Below, in pieces: positions 25,291-34,781 of a DNA stretch of 64,000 nucleotides (the first letter of the stretch is position 1; the number at the start of each line of letters is the position of its first letter). The notes beneath the pieces are model-generated. The model was not told the origin of the DNA. It saw only the letters and a list, made by a program, of their open reading frames with translations, and made no database searches. Source of the stretch: Acidobacteriota bacterium (GTDB lineage: Bacteria > Acidobacteriota > Terriglobia > Terriglobales > Acidobacteriaceae). Where the stretch lies: the NCBI GenBank assembly GCA_023410055.1, contig JAEYQK010000062.1, forward strand, positions 1-64,000, given 5' to 3'. The translations under genes and the position numbers were made by a program.

Positions 25291-25698
25291 ATGTCAAAAC
25301 GTACAATGAAAAGTATGAACCACCGCGTTCCGAAGTCGGTTGACGAGTACATTGCCGCGCAGCCCGAAGCGGTGCGACCGAAGCTTGAACAGGTGCGCGC
25401 CGCGATCAGGAGGGCTGTACCGGAGGCAGTGGAGGGCATCGGGTATCGCATGCCCGGATACAAGCTGCACGGAAAGCCGATGCTTTATTTCGCCGGCTTC
25501 AAGGAACACTATTCGCTGTTCGCCGCATCGGGGACGTTCTTCGCGGCGCTCGAAGATGAGCTCAAGGGCTATGAACTGCGAAAGGGGACGGTACGTTTCC
25601 CACTCACCAAGCCGGTTCCGGTGAGGCTCATCAGCCGAATTGCAAAACTGCGAGCCGATGGGATCGCCGCCACGGCGAAAAACCCGCTGCCACGCTAG
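25291..25698 (+). CDS. DUF1801 (YdhG-like) protein
   Basis: About 135 residues with the DUF1801 pattern: SVDEYIAAQPEAVRPKLEQV, then VEGIGYRMPGYKLHGKPMLYFAGFKEHYSLF. Members include B. subtilis YdhG/YdeI-like proteins, sometimes described as putative iron chaperones. The ATG following CAGGACCGT is used; AGGA gives the ribosome binding site. A likely cytosolic, single-gene unit. Confidence 0.85.
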   Translation: MSKRTMKSMNHRVPKSVDEYIAAQPEAVRPKLEQVRAAIRRAVPEAVEGIGYRMPGYKLHGKPMLYFAGFKEHYSLFAASGTFFAALEDELKGYELRKGTVRFPLTKPVPVRLISRIAKLRADGIAATAKNPLPR

Positions 25699-26092
25699 AC
25701 ACTCTCTCCGACAGGGAGAGTTGCAGTGATTCTCATCTTCGTGCAGATCTGCAGCTTTTCGGCATGCATGCAACTTGGCCACGAACCGCCGCCTCCCGAG
25801 TGCAAACCGGTTGGTGTTTATTTGTTCCAGAGTCTATTTGGACATAGTGAATCGCGGGCGACCGATGGACACCAACTGCGAGCAGGCGCTAATCCCCCTC
25901 CGTGCCAATGATTCAGAGGCGAACTCCTAACGCAACCGGGGAATTACCCCGCTCAAGCCAACGTCGTAAAGCATGTCTTGGGACTAGACACAACGTCGGG
26001 CTTGAACGCGCACTCGCCAAAGAGTCGCCGCGCTCTGCTCGCGACTCAACGCCCAATCGCGTATTCTTGGGGAATCCAGGAGGATTTGATCC
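25699..26092. other. Gene-free region
   Basis: About 390 bp without a supported gene. A bulged hairpin (ACTCTCTCC GACA GGGAGAGT, 25702-25723) may terminate the DUF1801 gene. A decayed relative of the GCTTGAACGGGCCACC motif appears near 25998. Confidence 0.4.
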
Positions 26093-26872
26093 TTGGACCA
26101 TCCTAACGGTTCCCTCTCGCGCAAGCTCGCAAGCAAGGTTCCTGCCGTCACAGTAGCGTTCTGGATCGTTAAGATCTTTGCGACCACGGTTGGTGAAACC
26201 GGTGGCGATGCCCTCTCAATGACGCTCAATCTCGGGTATCTTGTCAGCAGCGCGATCTTCCTGACATTCTTTGCCGTAACGGTCGCCACTCAGATCGCCT
26301 CCCGCCGCTATCACCCCGTCTCGTATTGGCTGGTAGTCGTGGCTACTACCACCGTCGGCACCACCACATCCGATTACCTCGACCGCACGGTCGGCTTGGG
26401 ATATCCCAAAAGCTCGGCGCTTCTGTTCTGCGGAGTGGTCGCCGTCCTTGTGACCTGGCGCGTGACGACCGGGCACCTCCAGTTTCAGAACATCACCTCG
26501 CGCCACGACGAGTTCTTCTACTGGCTTACCATATTGGTATCCAATACGCTTGGAACGGCATTGGGAGATTTCGTCGCTGACAGCGCCGAGATGGGCTTCG
26601 AACGCGGCGCTCTGGTCTTCGCCGCCCTGCTCGTCGTGGTATTGCTGCTGTACATGTTCACGCGAATCGAGAGAAGCGTCCTTTTCTGGGCGGCATATGT
26701 CCTGACGCGCCCCCTCGGCGCCACGCTAGGAGACACGCTCACCAAACCTACAGCACAGGGCGGGCTGAACCTCGGGCGATTCACATGCACGTTCGTCATT
26801 GCCGCCGCCATGGTGATCGTGGTGGCCGCAACGTCTTTGCGCAGACCAGCCGAAGGGGTGGCGGAAGCGTGA
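26093..26872 (+). CDS. COG4705-type polytopic membrane protein
   Basis: A 259-residue inner-membrane protein with about eight hydrophobic segments. Four internal repeats share a pattern (KIFATTVGETGGDALSMTLN, VVATTTVGTTTSDYLDR, ILVSNTLGTALGDFVAD, YVLTRPLGATLGDTLTK), placing small and acidic residues in the membrane, as in the COG4705 family of unknown function. The TTG start has AGGAGG 9 nt upstream. The TGA overlaps the ATG of the next gene, so the two are translationally coupled. Confidence 0.85.
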   Translation: MDHPNGSLSRKLASKVPAVTVAFWIVKIFATTVGETGGDALSMTLNLGYLVSSAIFLTFFAVTVATQIASRRYHPVSYWLVVVATTTVGTTTSDYLDRTVGLGYPKSSALLFCGVVAVLVTWRVTTGHLQFQNITSRHDEFFYWLTILVSNTLGTALGDFVADSAEMGFERGALVFAALLVVVLLLYMFTRIERSVLFWAAYVLTRPLGATLGDTLTKPTAQGGLNLGRFTCTFVIAAAMVIVVAATSLRRPAEGVAEA

Positions 26873-27675
26873 TGCTGCACAGAAACAAGCTTTTGCTGCT
26901 AGCCGTTCCGCTGCTCTGGAGTGTGCTCGCCTTCGCACAGGGCGGCCCGCCCATGCGCACCGATGACCCGGGCACTCCCGGCAACGGCAACTTCGAAATC
27001 AACGTAGCCCTCGGATCCGAACGCGCAGCAAGCGAGCGGTTCTTCGAGGCCCCTGTTCTCGACATCAACTACGGAGTCGGTGATCGAATTCAGTTGAACT
27101 ACCAGGTCTCCTACGAGTTGCGCGGCAACGACGAGCAAGCCACGCAGTCCGGACTCGGAAACTCCTCCATTGCCGTGAAGTGGAGGTTTTACGAGAACAA
27201 GAAGCTCGATCTCCAGGTGTCCACCTACCCACGACTCGACTTCAACAACCCGACTTCATCTGTTGACCGGGGCCTCGCCGATCACGGCTTACGCTTCTTG
27301 CTACCGGTAGAAGTAACTAAGAGGGTCGGCCCAATCGATCTCAACGCCGAGGGAGGTTACGCCTGGAAGCAGTACGGACCCGACGAGTACATCACCGGCG
27401 TCGCGATTGGCCGAGAAGTGAACAAGAAGTTTGAAGTAATGGCCGAGTGGTATTCAACTGGCACTGTCGACGGAGTCGAACGCGACATGTCGGTCGGCGC
27501 TGGCACTCGGTACAGGCTAGGCGAACATGCAATGCTTATACTGATGGCCGCCCGCGGAGTCGGCCGCAGCGGCATCGACCAACCTCACTTCATCGGCTAC
27601 GGTGGAATCCAGTTCTCCTTCGCCGGCCGCCACAACCCCAAAGCGCACGAGAAACCTGACGCCGGAGATCGATGA
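26872..27675 (+). CDS. Outer-membrane beta-barrel-like exported protein
   Basis: About 267 residues with a signal peptide (MLHRNKLLLLAVPLLWSVLA, cleaved after AFAQ). The mature part begins with GPPMRTDDPGTPGNGNFEIN, a start common to MetA-pathway/transporter-like beta-barrels, and has alternating aromatic strands ending in GYGGIQFSFAGR. The ATG overlaps the stop of the COG4705 gene (TGATG), which suggests that the inner- and outer-membrane proteins work together. Substrate is unknown. Confidence 0.8.
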   Translation: MLHRNKLLLLAVPLLWSVLAFAQGGPPMRTDDPGTPGNGNFEINVALGSERAASERFFEAPVLDINYGVGDRIQLNYQVSYELRGNDEQATQSGLGNSSIAVKWRFYENKKLDLQVSTYPRLDFNNPTSSVDRGLADHGLRFLLPVEVTKRVGPIDLNAEGGYAWKQYGPDEYITGVAIGREVNKKFEVMAEWYSTGTVDGVERDMSVGAGTRYRLGEHAMLILMAARGVGRSGIDQPHFIGYGGIQFSFAGRHNPKAHEKPDAGDR

Positions 27676-27719
27676 CTAGGTTCGGGGTGCACGGCGGGCC
27701 CCCGGCCAGCCGTGCCGGG

Positions 27720-28271
27720 CTAGAGGTATCTTTCCCTAAGGATCCTGATATGGTGCGCCGCGTGTCCGGAAATGATGTACGCGAGGGAACGGACCGTGAA
27801 AGGGTTGCCGCATGCGACGCCGGTTCGCATCCAGGCATCGGGGGGCAGATTGGCGTAGAGCGAAATCGTTGCGAGTCGCACGGTCCTGAACTCCTCGACG
27901 TGGGCGGCCCAGGAGATACGGTCCGCTTCTGCCCCAGACGCGGCAATATCCTGATCGAAGCTCTCCAATGGCGTCTGAAATCTGCGGGCGAACCAAAGGG
28001 CGCGAAACGCCATGGCACGCTCAGTGTCGGTAACATGGTTCAGCACCTGGCGAATGCTCCATTTCTCAGGAGCATAGCGATGCGTTGACCGCTCTTCCGA
28101 CATGGTCGTAAAAAGCGCGAGCGTGTCGTCCATCTGGCTGACGAATGCGGCCTGAGGGTCGTTCCCCTCGACCTGATCGATGTATGTGAAGTAGTAATGG
28201 GCGGCTTCTGATTTTTCCGGGCGTCCGAGCATCTCTGATTGTTGCTCAGAATAATGAGTGTTGTCGATCAT
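27720..28271 (-). CDS. DinB-fold (DinB_2) metal-dependent protein
   Basis: 183 residues with the DinB four-helix pattern: EKWSIRQVLNHVTDTERAMA and YIISGHAAHHIRIL supply the three His residues that usually bind a metal. Family members include thiol-dependent hydrolases/transferases and genes induced by DNA damage in Bacillus. The start is uncertain; an internal ATG (28232) is an alternative. A second DinB-fold gene lies at 59.1 kb. Confidence 0.87.
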   Translation of the reverse strand: MIDNTHYSEQQSEMLGRPEKSEAAHYYFTYIDQVEGNDPQAAFVSQMDDTLALFTTMSEERSTHRYAPEKWSIRQVLNHVTDTERAMAFRALWFARRFQTPLESFDQDIAASGAEADRISWAAHVEEFRTVRLATISLYANLPPDAWMRTGVACGNPFTVRSLAYIISGHAAHHIRILRERYL

Positions 28272-28532
28272 CTAAGAACGGGCGGCTGCCCAATCCTCGC
28301 GCGACAAAAAGCAATCCAGGGTGCCTAACATTGATAAAAGATTGCCGTTCACTCGGGCAATCAGCGCCTCCCCTTCGATTTCAATCACTTGCGTTGGAGA
28401 TGCACTGCTCATAACGCGTTCATCCAGCGCTCACCCAAGAATCACCTGACGAATCACCTCCCGTGCATTGTTGAGTTCGCGGCTTCGGGGCAGAGTCGAG
28501 GCATACATGGAGCACAGCTCCGGGAGGCAAAT

Positions 28533-28946
28533 ATGAAAAGCTCGAAACTACTCACCTTATGTGCAATGTTGCTTCTCCTTGCCCCCGCCTTCGCACAGAC
28601 GGGCAATGGCAAAGCGAAGATACCGTTTGACTTTCAGATTGGGAACCAGACGCTGAGCGCCGGTGACTACCGCGTGAAGACGGAGGGGGTCAAGCTGCAA
28701 CTCAGCCGAATCGGCGGACCCGACTACGCGGTCGTTATGACCATCAGCGTTCCCGGTGACCGCGCCAGCAACGGATCACCTCGCCTTGTATTCAACCGCT
28801 ACGGCGACGAGCACTTCCTCTCGGAAGCATGGCTCGGTGCAAGCGACAACGGAAACCGTCTGTTCACGTCAGCCAGCGAAGTGCGCCTCGGCCAGAGTAT
28901 GCAAGATACCGGTGTGTCCGTGGCGAAGGTTCAGAACACCAAGTAG
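28533..28946 (+). CDS. Small secreted acidobacterial-type protein
   Basis: 137 residues: signal peptide (MKSSKLLTLCAMLLLLAPAF, then AQ) and a mature beta-rich domain starting AKIPFDFQIGNQTLSAGDYRV. This motif characterises a family that is widely expanded in acidobacterial genomes and has no known function. GGGAGG lies 5 nt upstream of the ATG; the longer frame to 28389 is rejected. A strong hairpin follows. Confidence 0.85.
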   Translation: MKSSKLLTLCAMLLLLAPAFAQTGNGKAKIPFDFQIGNQTLSAGDYRVKTEGVKLQLSRIGGPDYAVVMTISVPGDRASNGSPRLVFNRYGDEHFLSEAWLGASDNGNRLFTSASEVRLGQSMQDTGVSVAKVQNTK

Positions 28947-28970
28947 CGACAATCGTCGATGACTAATGTT

Positions 28971-28994
28971 GGAGCCCAAGCCGACTTGGGCTCC
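28971..28994 (+). terminator. Intrinsic terminator
   Basis: A perfect 10-bp stem (GGAGCCCAAG / CTTGGGCTCC) with a CCGA loop, followed by GTTCGTTTC. It separates the small secreted protein from a convergent gene. Confidence 0.8.
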
Positions 28995-29011
28995 GTTCGT
29001 TTCGCGGACTG

Positions 29012-29362
29012 TTAGGGAATGACGATTTTGGGGTTCCCGGGATTGCCTCCGAATTGTGGCTCGAGCGCGTACTTGGTTTCTTTCGGAGAGTCCACTTGCA
29101 CGGAGAGAGTTCTTTCTTCTCCCGCGATGAGGTCAACGTGCCTCATCCCGAAAACCTCCTCTTCGGAGAAGAACAATGGATGGCTGTGGTTGGCTATGAA
29201 GGTGACTTTGCCGTTGGCACTTTTCCTGCGCGCATACTCATACCTTCTCGCTCGGCAAGTCCGTTCGGCTATGTTGATGGTGATGATTGGATCGTTGTCA
29301 CAGGGAGCAGGGTTCCCGTCCGCGTGGAGCTCCTCTGCTGCACGTTTGGCTTCTGGAGACAT
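29012..29362 (-). CDS. Hypothetical protein
   Basis: 116 residues, no signal peptide or membrane segment. It includes PIITINIAERTCRARRYEY and a C-terminal VDSPKETKYALEPQFGGN region. A very good AAGGAGGAACC ribosome binding site precedes the ATG. No family is recognised. It lies 27 bp downstream of the winged-helix/TPR regulator gene on the same strand and may be co-transcribed with it. Confidence 0.65.
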   Translation of the reverse strand: MSPEAKRAAEELHADGNPAPCDNDPIITINIAERTCRARRYEYARRKSANGKVTFIANHSHPLFFSEEEVFGMRHVDLIAGEERTLSVQVDSPKETKYALEPQFGGNPGNPKIVIP

Positions 29363-29389
29363 GGTTCCTCCTTCGTCGTGGGCGGCTCA

Positions 29390-31087
29390 TCATGGCCGCT
29401 GCTGAACAGGGTTGCGGTTGGTCCTGAATTGTTTTGCGATGGTCTGAAAGCGAGGGTCGAGAAGTAATTGCCTGTTTCCTGGATTGTTTTCCAGTTCCGA
29501 AAACGTAAACCCCTTGGCGAGCGCTTTTTTCACGAACGCTAGCGCCGAGCTGCGGTCCCCCAGGTATTCATAGCATTCCGCGGCATTGGCAAGGATAGTG
29601 GGGTCGTCCGGAGCTCTTGCCAGCGCTGCCTCAATCCGCTCAATTGCTTTGTTGCGCTGCTTCTGTCTTGCGTACAACATCCCGACTTCAGCCCCTGCCT
29701 CCGTGTCGTCGGCATTAACGTCCGCGATGCGCTCCACTCGCACAAGTTCCTGGCGATAAGCTTCATCCGCCTCGGGCACTTGGCCCAGCCACTCGTAGGC
29801 TAGCCCCAGATTCGACCATGCCCGCCAGTCAGTGTCATTAATCTGCAGCGCTCTGAGTGTCATCGCGGCCGATTCCGACCAGCGTTTCTGTGTGTAATAC
29901 AGTGCGCCAAGGTTCGTGTATGCTGCATAGCTCGGTTGGAATTCGATCGCTTGCTTGAGATGTTTCTCCGCCTGGGCATCGTCTTTCAGCAGTTGCAGCA
30001 TGGCGCCAAGCGTCGCATGCACCATTGCGTTGTCCGGAGTGATTTCCAGCACCTTCTCAAACTGTGCCGCCGCGTCAGCGAACCGCCGTTGACGGTAATA
30101 GAATCCGCCCAGTTCGTAATATGCACCCCAGTGCTGCGGTCGCAATGCGGCCGCATTCTTGTAGATCGCCTCGGCTTCGTCGATCCGCCCCATACTCGCG
30201 TAAATTGAAGCCTTCCCGAGCAGCGCATCCGGATCTCGCGGTTCCAGTTCCAGTGCCTGCTGGATTTCCTGCAGCGCCAAGTCGTGCTCGCCTTGACCGT
30301 TGTGCAGACGCGACAACGTTACGTAGACGGCCGGCAGTCTTGTGCTGAGTTCTGCCGCACGCCGACAATTCGTTTCGGCTTCCTTGACCCACTCCAGGTT
30401 GTGGTCGATCCGGTACTTCGCCCAGTAAGCCTCGCACAATGCGCTGAACGCGAGTGCAAACTTCGGATCAGCTACGATCGCCTGCCCAAACCGCGAAATC
30501 GCCGTGTCGATCTTTCCCGCCTTGTCCCATCGATCCAAATCTTTCATGCCGCCCAGGTATAGCTCGTGAGCGGCCCTTCCGTTCTTTACAGAGAGCAGTG
30601 GCGCACCCCGTCGGACACGCGCTGCCGTATACGCGTAAATCGCGATGACCAACAGCAAAGCGATGGCTGCTGCAACGACGTAATGGCGGTGCAGCAAAAT
30701 CCGTAGGCGTCTCCAAAGCGGCGCAGGCGCCGACTGCTGGTGCCCAGGCTCAAGCGGTTGTTGACGGTCTACATCGCCGATGAAGCGGTATCCGCGCTTG
30801 GGGATCGTTTCGATATAGCGTGGAATAGTTGGGTCGTCGTCGAGCGCCTGACGCAACTTCTTGATCGCGGTATTTAGACTGTGGTCGAAATCAACGAAGG
30901 TATCGGACGGCCAGAGGAGCTGCCGAAGCTCCTCGCGCGTGACCAGTTCACCGGGATGTTCAAGCAGCAGTTCGAGAATCTGGATGGGCTGGCCCTGAAG
31001 TTTCAGCCCGACACCATCCTTGCGCACTTGTCCAGATCGAGCGTCGAGCTGGAAGGGTCCGAAGCGGAGTGTTTGCCTCTCGTACAC
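29390..31087 (-). CDS. Winged-helix DNA-binding / transmembrane / TPR protein (CadC/ToxR-like layout)
   Basis: About 565 residues. An OmpR/PhoB-type winged helix comes first (LRFGPFQLDARSGQVRKDG, then TFVDFDHSLNTAIKKLRQAL and IETIPKRGYRFIG). One membrane segment follows (HYVVAAAIALLLVIAIYAY), then about ten TPR repeats in the periplasm. The GTG start is chosen because GGAG lies 5 nt upstream; a longer frame from 31150 adds unrelated residues. One-component membrane regulators of this design are very common in acidobacteria. Signals and targets are unknown. Confidence 0.88.
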   Translation of the reverse strand: MYERQTLRFGPFQLDARSGQVRKDGVGLKLQGQPIQILELLLEHPGELVTREELRQLLWPSDTFVDFDHSLNTAIKKLRQALDDDPTIPRYIETIPKRGYRFIGDVDRQQPLEPGHQQSAPAPLWRRLRILLHRHYVVAAAIALLLVIAIYAYTAARVRRGAPLLSVKNGRAAHELYLGGMKDLDRWDKAGKIDTAISRFGQAIVADPKFALAFSALCEAYWAKYRIDHNLEWVKEAETNCRRAAELSTRLPAVYVTLSRLHNGQGEHDLALQEIQQALELEPRDPDALLGKASIYASMGRIDEAEAIYKNAAALRPQHWGAYYELGGFYYRQRRFADAAAQFEKVLEITPDNAMVHATLGAMLQLLKDDAQAEKHLKQAIEFQPSYAAYTNLGALYYTQKRWSESAAMTLRALQINDTDWRAWSNLGLAYEWLGQVPEADEAYRQELVRVERIADVNADDTEAGAEVGMLYARQKQRNKAIERIEAALARAPDDPTILANAAECYEYLGDRSSALAFVKKALAKGFTFSELENNPGNRQLLLDPRFQTIAKQFRTNRNPVQQRP

Positions 31088-31281
31088 GCGCACTCCAAGG
31101 CAGCAGTGGCGGCGGAAGCCCTCATTGCACTTAGAGGGAACGACATTCAAGGCAAGTTGCCACCCGTTTAGCGGAGCAGTTTCGGGCCGGGCCGGTCAGG
31201 TGGACAGACAAGCGTTGCGGGGCACGACTAAAAACAGGCCCTGACGTGAACCAGCGCAACTTGTGAGCTTAATTGCCCCTT

Positions 31282-31941
31282 CTATTTCATCCCCGAGCGT
31301 TCGGTCAGAGTCAGCTTGCCGGCGCTGACATGCGCATGTAGGCCATACTTGCCGCTGCCGTTCGTCTTGAAGGAGCGGAGAATGCCGCCCTTATTGACCG
31401 ACCAAGCGTCGGCCGCGAGGTCGCCCGACGAAACGGAGGCGTAGACGGGACCGTACTGCTTCGCGTCAACGACGTCGATGGTCATGTTGCCAGCTCTTAG
31501 TTCGAGGTCCTTGCTGCCCTCAATGCCTTCGACCGTCAGATTTCCGGCGGTCATTCGCGTATAAAGATTCGTCTTGGCAGGGATGCCGATCTCAACGTGA
31601 ATGCCGTTGCCCGAAGGCGTCTGGATGCGCACGTTTGCCTCGGATCCCTTCACGCCCGCCGCAATCTTCGTAAGCTGCGTGTTGAAAGGGTTCGTGCCGT
31701 AGGAAATCGTGATGTGGTCATTGCCCGATGGCGTGACTTTATAGTCTGCGCCTTCGAGCTCCATCGCGATGGTGCCGCCCTGCACGAACGGCAGGTCTGC
31801 GCCGTTTCCGGCAGCGCTCTTGGTCACGTCGGTGGTGCTAATCGAGGCGGCCGCAGGTACCTGCGACTTCGGCGAAGAGAAGGCAAATACGGAAACGAGT
31901 ATGACGGCTACAACTACGACGAGTACGATGGTGGCCCGCAT
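31282..31941 (-). CDS. DUF4097-like exported beta-strand protein
   Basis: 219 residues with an N-terminal signal anchor (MRATIVLVVVVAVILVSVFA) and a beta-repeat region with alternating strands: TRMTAGNLTVEGIEGSKDLE, RAGNMTIDVVDA, VSSGDLAADAW. This is the repeat style of DUF4097/putative adhesin proteins. It probably faces the periplasm. Function is unknown. Confidence 0.75.
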   Translation of the reverse strand: MRATIVLVVVVAVILVSVFAFSSPKSQVPAAASISTTDVTKSAAGNGADLPFVQGGTIAMELEGADYKVTPSGNDHITISYGTNPFNTQLTKIAAGVKGSEANVRIQTPSGNGIHVEIGIPAKTNLYTRMTAGNLTVEGIEGSKDLELRAGNMTIDVVDAKQYGPVYASVSSGDLAADAWSVNKGGILRSFKTNGSGKYGLHAHVSAGKLTLTERSGMK

Positions 31942-32286
31942 AGAATCTCCCGAGCGCTAAGGGTAGCTGCTGCATGATTGTACGCTGGCGCAATTCTGAA
32001 AGTTCCGAAATCAGACGTTCGCTGACGCAAGCCGCTGTGCGTTCGTGGTTCGGATTGGTGCTATCGAAATTTCTCATTGTCTGCTCAGGGCATAGCTGCT
32101 AACGTTTTGTCGCCTAAAAATAGAGCCTTTTTTTGTGCTGCTACCTAGAAGCTGTAAGTGTGGCCTCCCTGTCGATTCTTGAGAGAGACGATTTACTTCG
32201 GGACCCTGGCTAACGACTGGAAGGCTTTCACCAACAATTGAATACGAAAAACCAACTCTCATTCGACAGGGATAGGAGGTTCAGCA
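31942..32286. other. Intergenic region
   Basis: About 345 bp between divergent genes with no supported coding content. It ends in an AGGAGG ribosome binding site for the coiled-coil membrane protein. No clear promoter hexamers are seen. Confidence 0.4.
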
Positions 32287-33399
32287 ATGCCGAGCTTCTC
32301 GCAACTATTCGGCAATTTCGATGGATTCAGCAGTTTCGCCGAACATTTCATTCTGGCCGCTTTTCTCTTCCTCTTGATTGCCGCACTCATTCTTTATCTC
32401 TTTGCTCGTGACCGGATGTTTCAGGTGTTGTTTGGAGTGCTGCGGACAATCGCTTCGTTCTTCACGGGTCCGTTTATTTTCCTCAAGAAACTCGTCGGGC
32501 AGATAGCCGATTTTGGCACGCGGGGAGATTCTGATTTTCGAACCACAGAGCAGTACCTCATCCACCTCTCGCTCACGATGGCTCGTGTAGCCGTAATCGC
32601 AGTCGCGATTGCGGGCCTAGCGGGTTCGATCGTAGCTGGTATCGAAGCCAGCTGGCCCAGGAGCCTGTTGGCCGAAATCGATAATGTTAAGGAGCAGATG
32701 GCCAAAGACAAGGTGGAGTTGGGCACTGCGACGGACAAACTGGAAAAGTACGACAAGGATTGGCAGAGCAAGCGAGATCAACTCGTCAACCAGTACCGCT
32801 CTGAGGCCACGCAGAAGTCCGACGCTGCTCAACGGGAGAATAATCAAATCGAGAGTTCGGCCAATGCCGATGCGACCCTGGCCCGAGCCCTTGAGCCGAT
32901 ACGCCGGTTTCTTACTGAGAACCAGAATGCCTCGGATGCTCTTTCCGTTGCTCGCGTTCACGACAACGCCATCCAGTTTGCCGAGCGATTGGCTCTGTCG
33001 GACTACGCGAAGGCACAAATCGTGAAGTACGCCGACAACTGGCAGACGATCATGAATGGACGCCTGCAGGTCAACTCCATCTCAGAAGACCAGCTTCGCG
33101 CCCGCATCCAGCCGGACTACCGTCAACTTTCTATGGAACGCGATAGCCTCACGGCCCAAGTAGCTCGGGAAGAAGAAGTCCTCTCGTCGCTGCGCAAGAG
33201 GGTTAGCTACAGCCCGCTGCCACTGATGAGTTCGATCTTCTTTGGGGTGCTCTACTTCATTTTGACCGTCTGGTTCTGCGGCCTCATCCTCGAATGGATC
33301 TCGCTATCGGTCTCGGTGGCGCGTGATATACGCGACATCCGTGATGTCGCTAAGAACCCCGCCCCGGCGGCAAAGGGCGAAGCTGCGGTTGCACGGTAG
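32287..33399 (+). CDS. Membrane protein with central coiled coil
   Basis: 370 residues: hydrophobic segments at about 20-45, 50-70 and 95-120, a long charged coiled coil (about 125-300, LLAEIDNVKEQMAKDKVELG and on) and a last membrane segment (SSIFFGVLYFILTVWFCGLI), then a short basic tail. AGGAGG precedes the ATG. The coil would lie between membrane anchors on one side of the inner membrane. The next gene encodes an exported coiled-coil protein and may be its partner. No family is recognised. Confidence 0.72.
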   Translation: MPSFSQLFGNFDGFSSFAEHFILAAFLFLLIAALILYLFARDRMFQVLFGVLRTIASFFTGPFIFLKKLVGQIADFGTRGDSDFRTTEQYLIHLSLTMARVAVIAVAIAGLAGSIVAGIEASWPRSLLAEIDNVKEQMAKDKVELGTATDKLEKYDKDWQSKRDQLVNQYRSEATQKSDAAQRENNQIESSANADATLARALEPIRRFLTENQNASDALSVARVHDNAIQFAERLALSDYAKAQIVKYADNWQTIMNGRLQVNSISEDQLRARIQPDYRQLSMERDSLTAQVAREEEVLSSLRKRVSYSPLPLMSSIFFGVLYFILTVWFCGLILEWISLSVSVARDIRDIRDVAKNPAPAAKGEAAVAR

Positions 33400-33404
33400 A
33401 CTCG

Positions 33405-33433
33405 CGGGCCGCACGCACTTTCGCTGCGGCCCG
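33405..33433 (+). terminator. Intercistronic hairpin
   Basis: CGGGCCGCA and TGCGGCCCG form a perfect 9-bp stem with an 11-nt loop between the two coiled-coil genes. There is no clear T-run, so it may be an attenuator or mRNA stabiliser rather than a full terminator. Confidence 0.5.
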
Positions 33434-33464
33434 GTTCTTCATGAAGTTCTATATGGGGGATGCG

Positions 33465-34772
33465 ATGCGAAGACTCTCTCTCGTATTCACGCTTGTTCTG
33501 GTCCTTGTTGCGCCCATGCTCGGCGCGAAAAAGTCGAATCCAGATCTGGATCGATTCCTTTCGGAACTTCAGGACCACTCGTTCAAGACCAAAATTGTGA
33601 TTGGAAGCACCGTAGTTGTTTACGCCCCACAGTACGGTCGAAACATGCCCCGATTCGTGGATACGGAATTGTCGCCCGACGGCACCTTGAAATACTACGT
33701 TCGCCACGGTTATGCCGACGGAGCAAACAACAGGTTTCAATTGTCCGTAGACGGCGCCTATATCAATCCCAATGAGATCACGGAAGCTTACAGCGTTGGC
33801 CGATCCGTTTACGTGTCGCGTATCGATCTCAAGGATGATCGCATCGAACTCTGGCTCAATGGTTCGTTGCCATCTAGAAACGACCCAACGAACTACGGCA
33901 AGCTGAAACTGATGCTGGGAAAGGGCTACCAATCCTGGGAGTACGACAAGTTCATCGAAGCCCTCTCTAAGGGCTTTCGTATCGAGAGAGTTGAGCGGGT
34001 CATCGAACTGGACCGCGACTTCGCGGCGCTCCAGGGCCAATTGACATCCAAGAAGACAACCTATGAAAGCGCCGATCCGAAGAATGTGCTTGCCCGGAAG
34101 AGTGCAGCGGAAGGTCTTCGCGATCTCTACTTAAAACTCGCTGACAACCGTTCCCAAGTCGCCAGCTTCGGCAAGCCTGATGCGAGCGCGGAGTTCAAGT
34201 CGAGCGCGGCTGGGCTAGATGGCGAGATCAAGGCTCTGACTGAATCAGCAAACCGTCTGAGGCAAGCGGAACTGCGGGCAAAGATGACCACCGCACAGTC
34301 AGCGAGCGCCAAAGAAAAGGCGACCCTGAAGCGGCGGCATCCGGCTTCAAAAACAGAACTGGAATCCATGCGACGTTCTTTAGAACGCTATAACGTTGCC
34401 CTTGCCGACCTGCGCAACGTGTATGACGAATTGGGCGCAGTTGGCGATCCTCCATCCAGCGATCTGCTCAGCGCGCTGGAACGCGATGAGAAGGATGCAG
34501 CTACTCTGGCTGGCACACTGGACGAGGACCAAAAGCGTCTTGGCGCGCGGGAGGTGGACGACAAGTTCCAGGCTATGCAGTCTAAGCGGGCGCAACTCGA
34601 GGCCGACTACATGAGCGCCTTCGGTTCACCCAAAGAGAGGACAGCGGCCAGTACTTTGCTTGCTCACCTGCGACTAATGTACGAGAATCGCCTCACTGCG
34701 GCACGCGCCGGTAACAAGGCAGCCGCCGCTCAGGCAGATGCACTTCTCAAGGACATTCAGAAGTTCAAATAG
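33465..34772 (+). CDS. Exported coiled-coil protein, unknown
   Basis: About 435 residues with a signal peptide (MRRLSLVFTLVLVLVAPMLG) and a beta-rich N-terminal domain of about 160 residues. A long helical, Lys/Glu/Ala-rich region with coiled-coil character follows to the C terminus. GGGGGA lies upstream of the chosen ATG; an in-frame ATG at 33441 would overlap it. Probably an operon partner of the preceding membrane protein. Confidence 0.72.
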   Translation: MRRLSLVFTLVLVLVAPMLGAKKSNPDLDRFLSELQDHSFKTKIVIGSTVVVYAPQYGRNMPRFVDTELSPDGTLKYYVRHGYADGANNRFQLSVDGAYINPNEITEAYSVGRSVYVSRIDLKDDRIELWLNGSLPSRNDPTNYGKLKLMLGKGYQSWEYDKFIEALSKGFRIERVERVIELDRDFAALQGQLTSKKTTYESADPKNVLARKSAAEGLRDLYLKLADNRSQVASFGKPDASAEFKSSAAGLDGEIKALTESANRLRQAELRAKMTTAQSASAKEKATLKRRHPASKTELESMRRSLERYNVALADLRNVYDELGAVGDPPSSDLLSALERDEKDAATLAGTLDEDQKRLGAREVDDKFQAMQSKRAQLEADYMSAFGSPKERTAASTLLAHLRLMYENRLTAARAGNKAAAAQADALLKDIQKFK

Positions 34773-34781
34773 TAACGACGG

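Noticed and set aside
25902..26156. Small frame before the COG4705 gene
   Set aside because: It has no ribosome binding site or homology and overlaps the real gene start.
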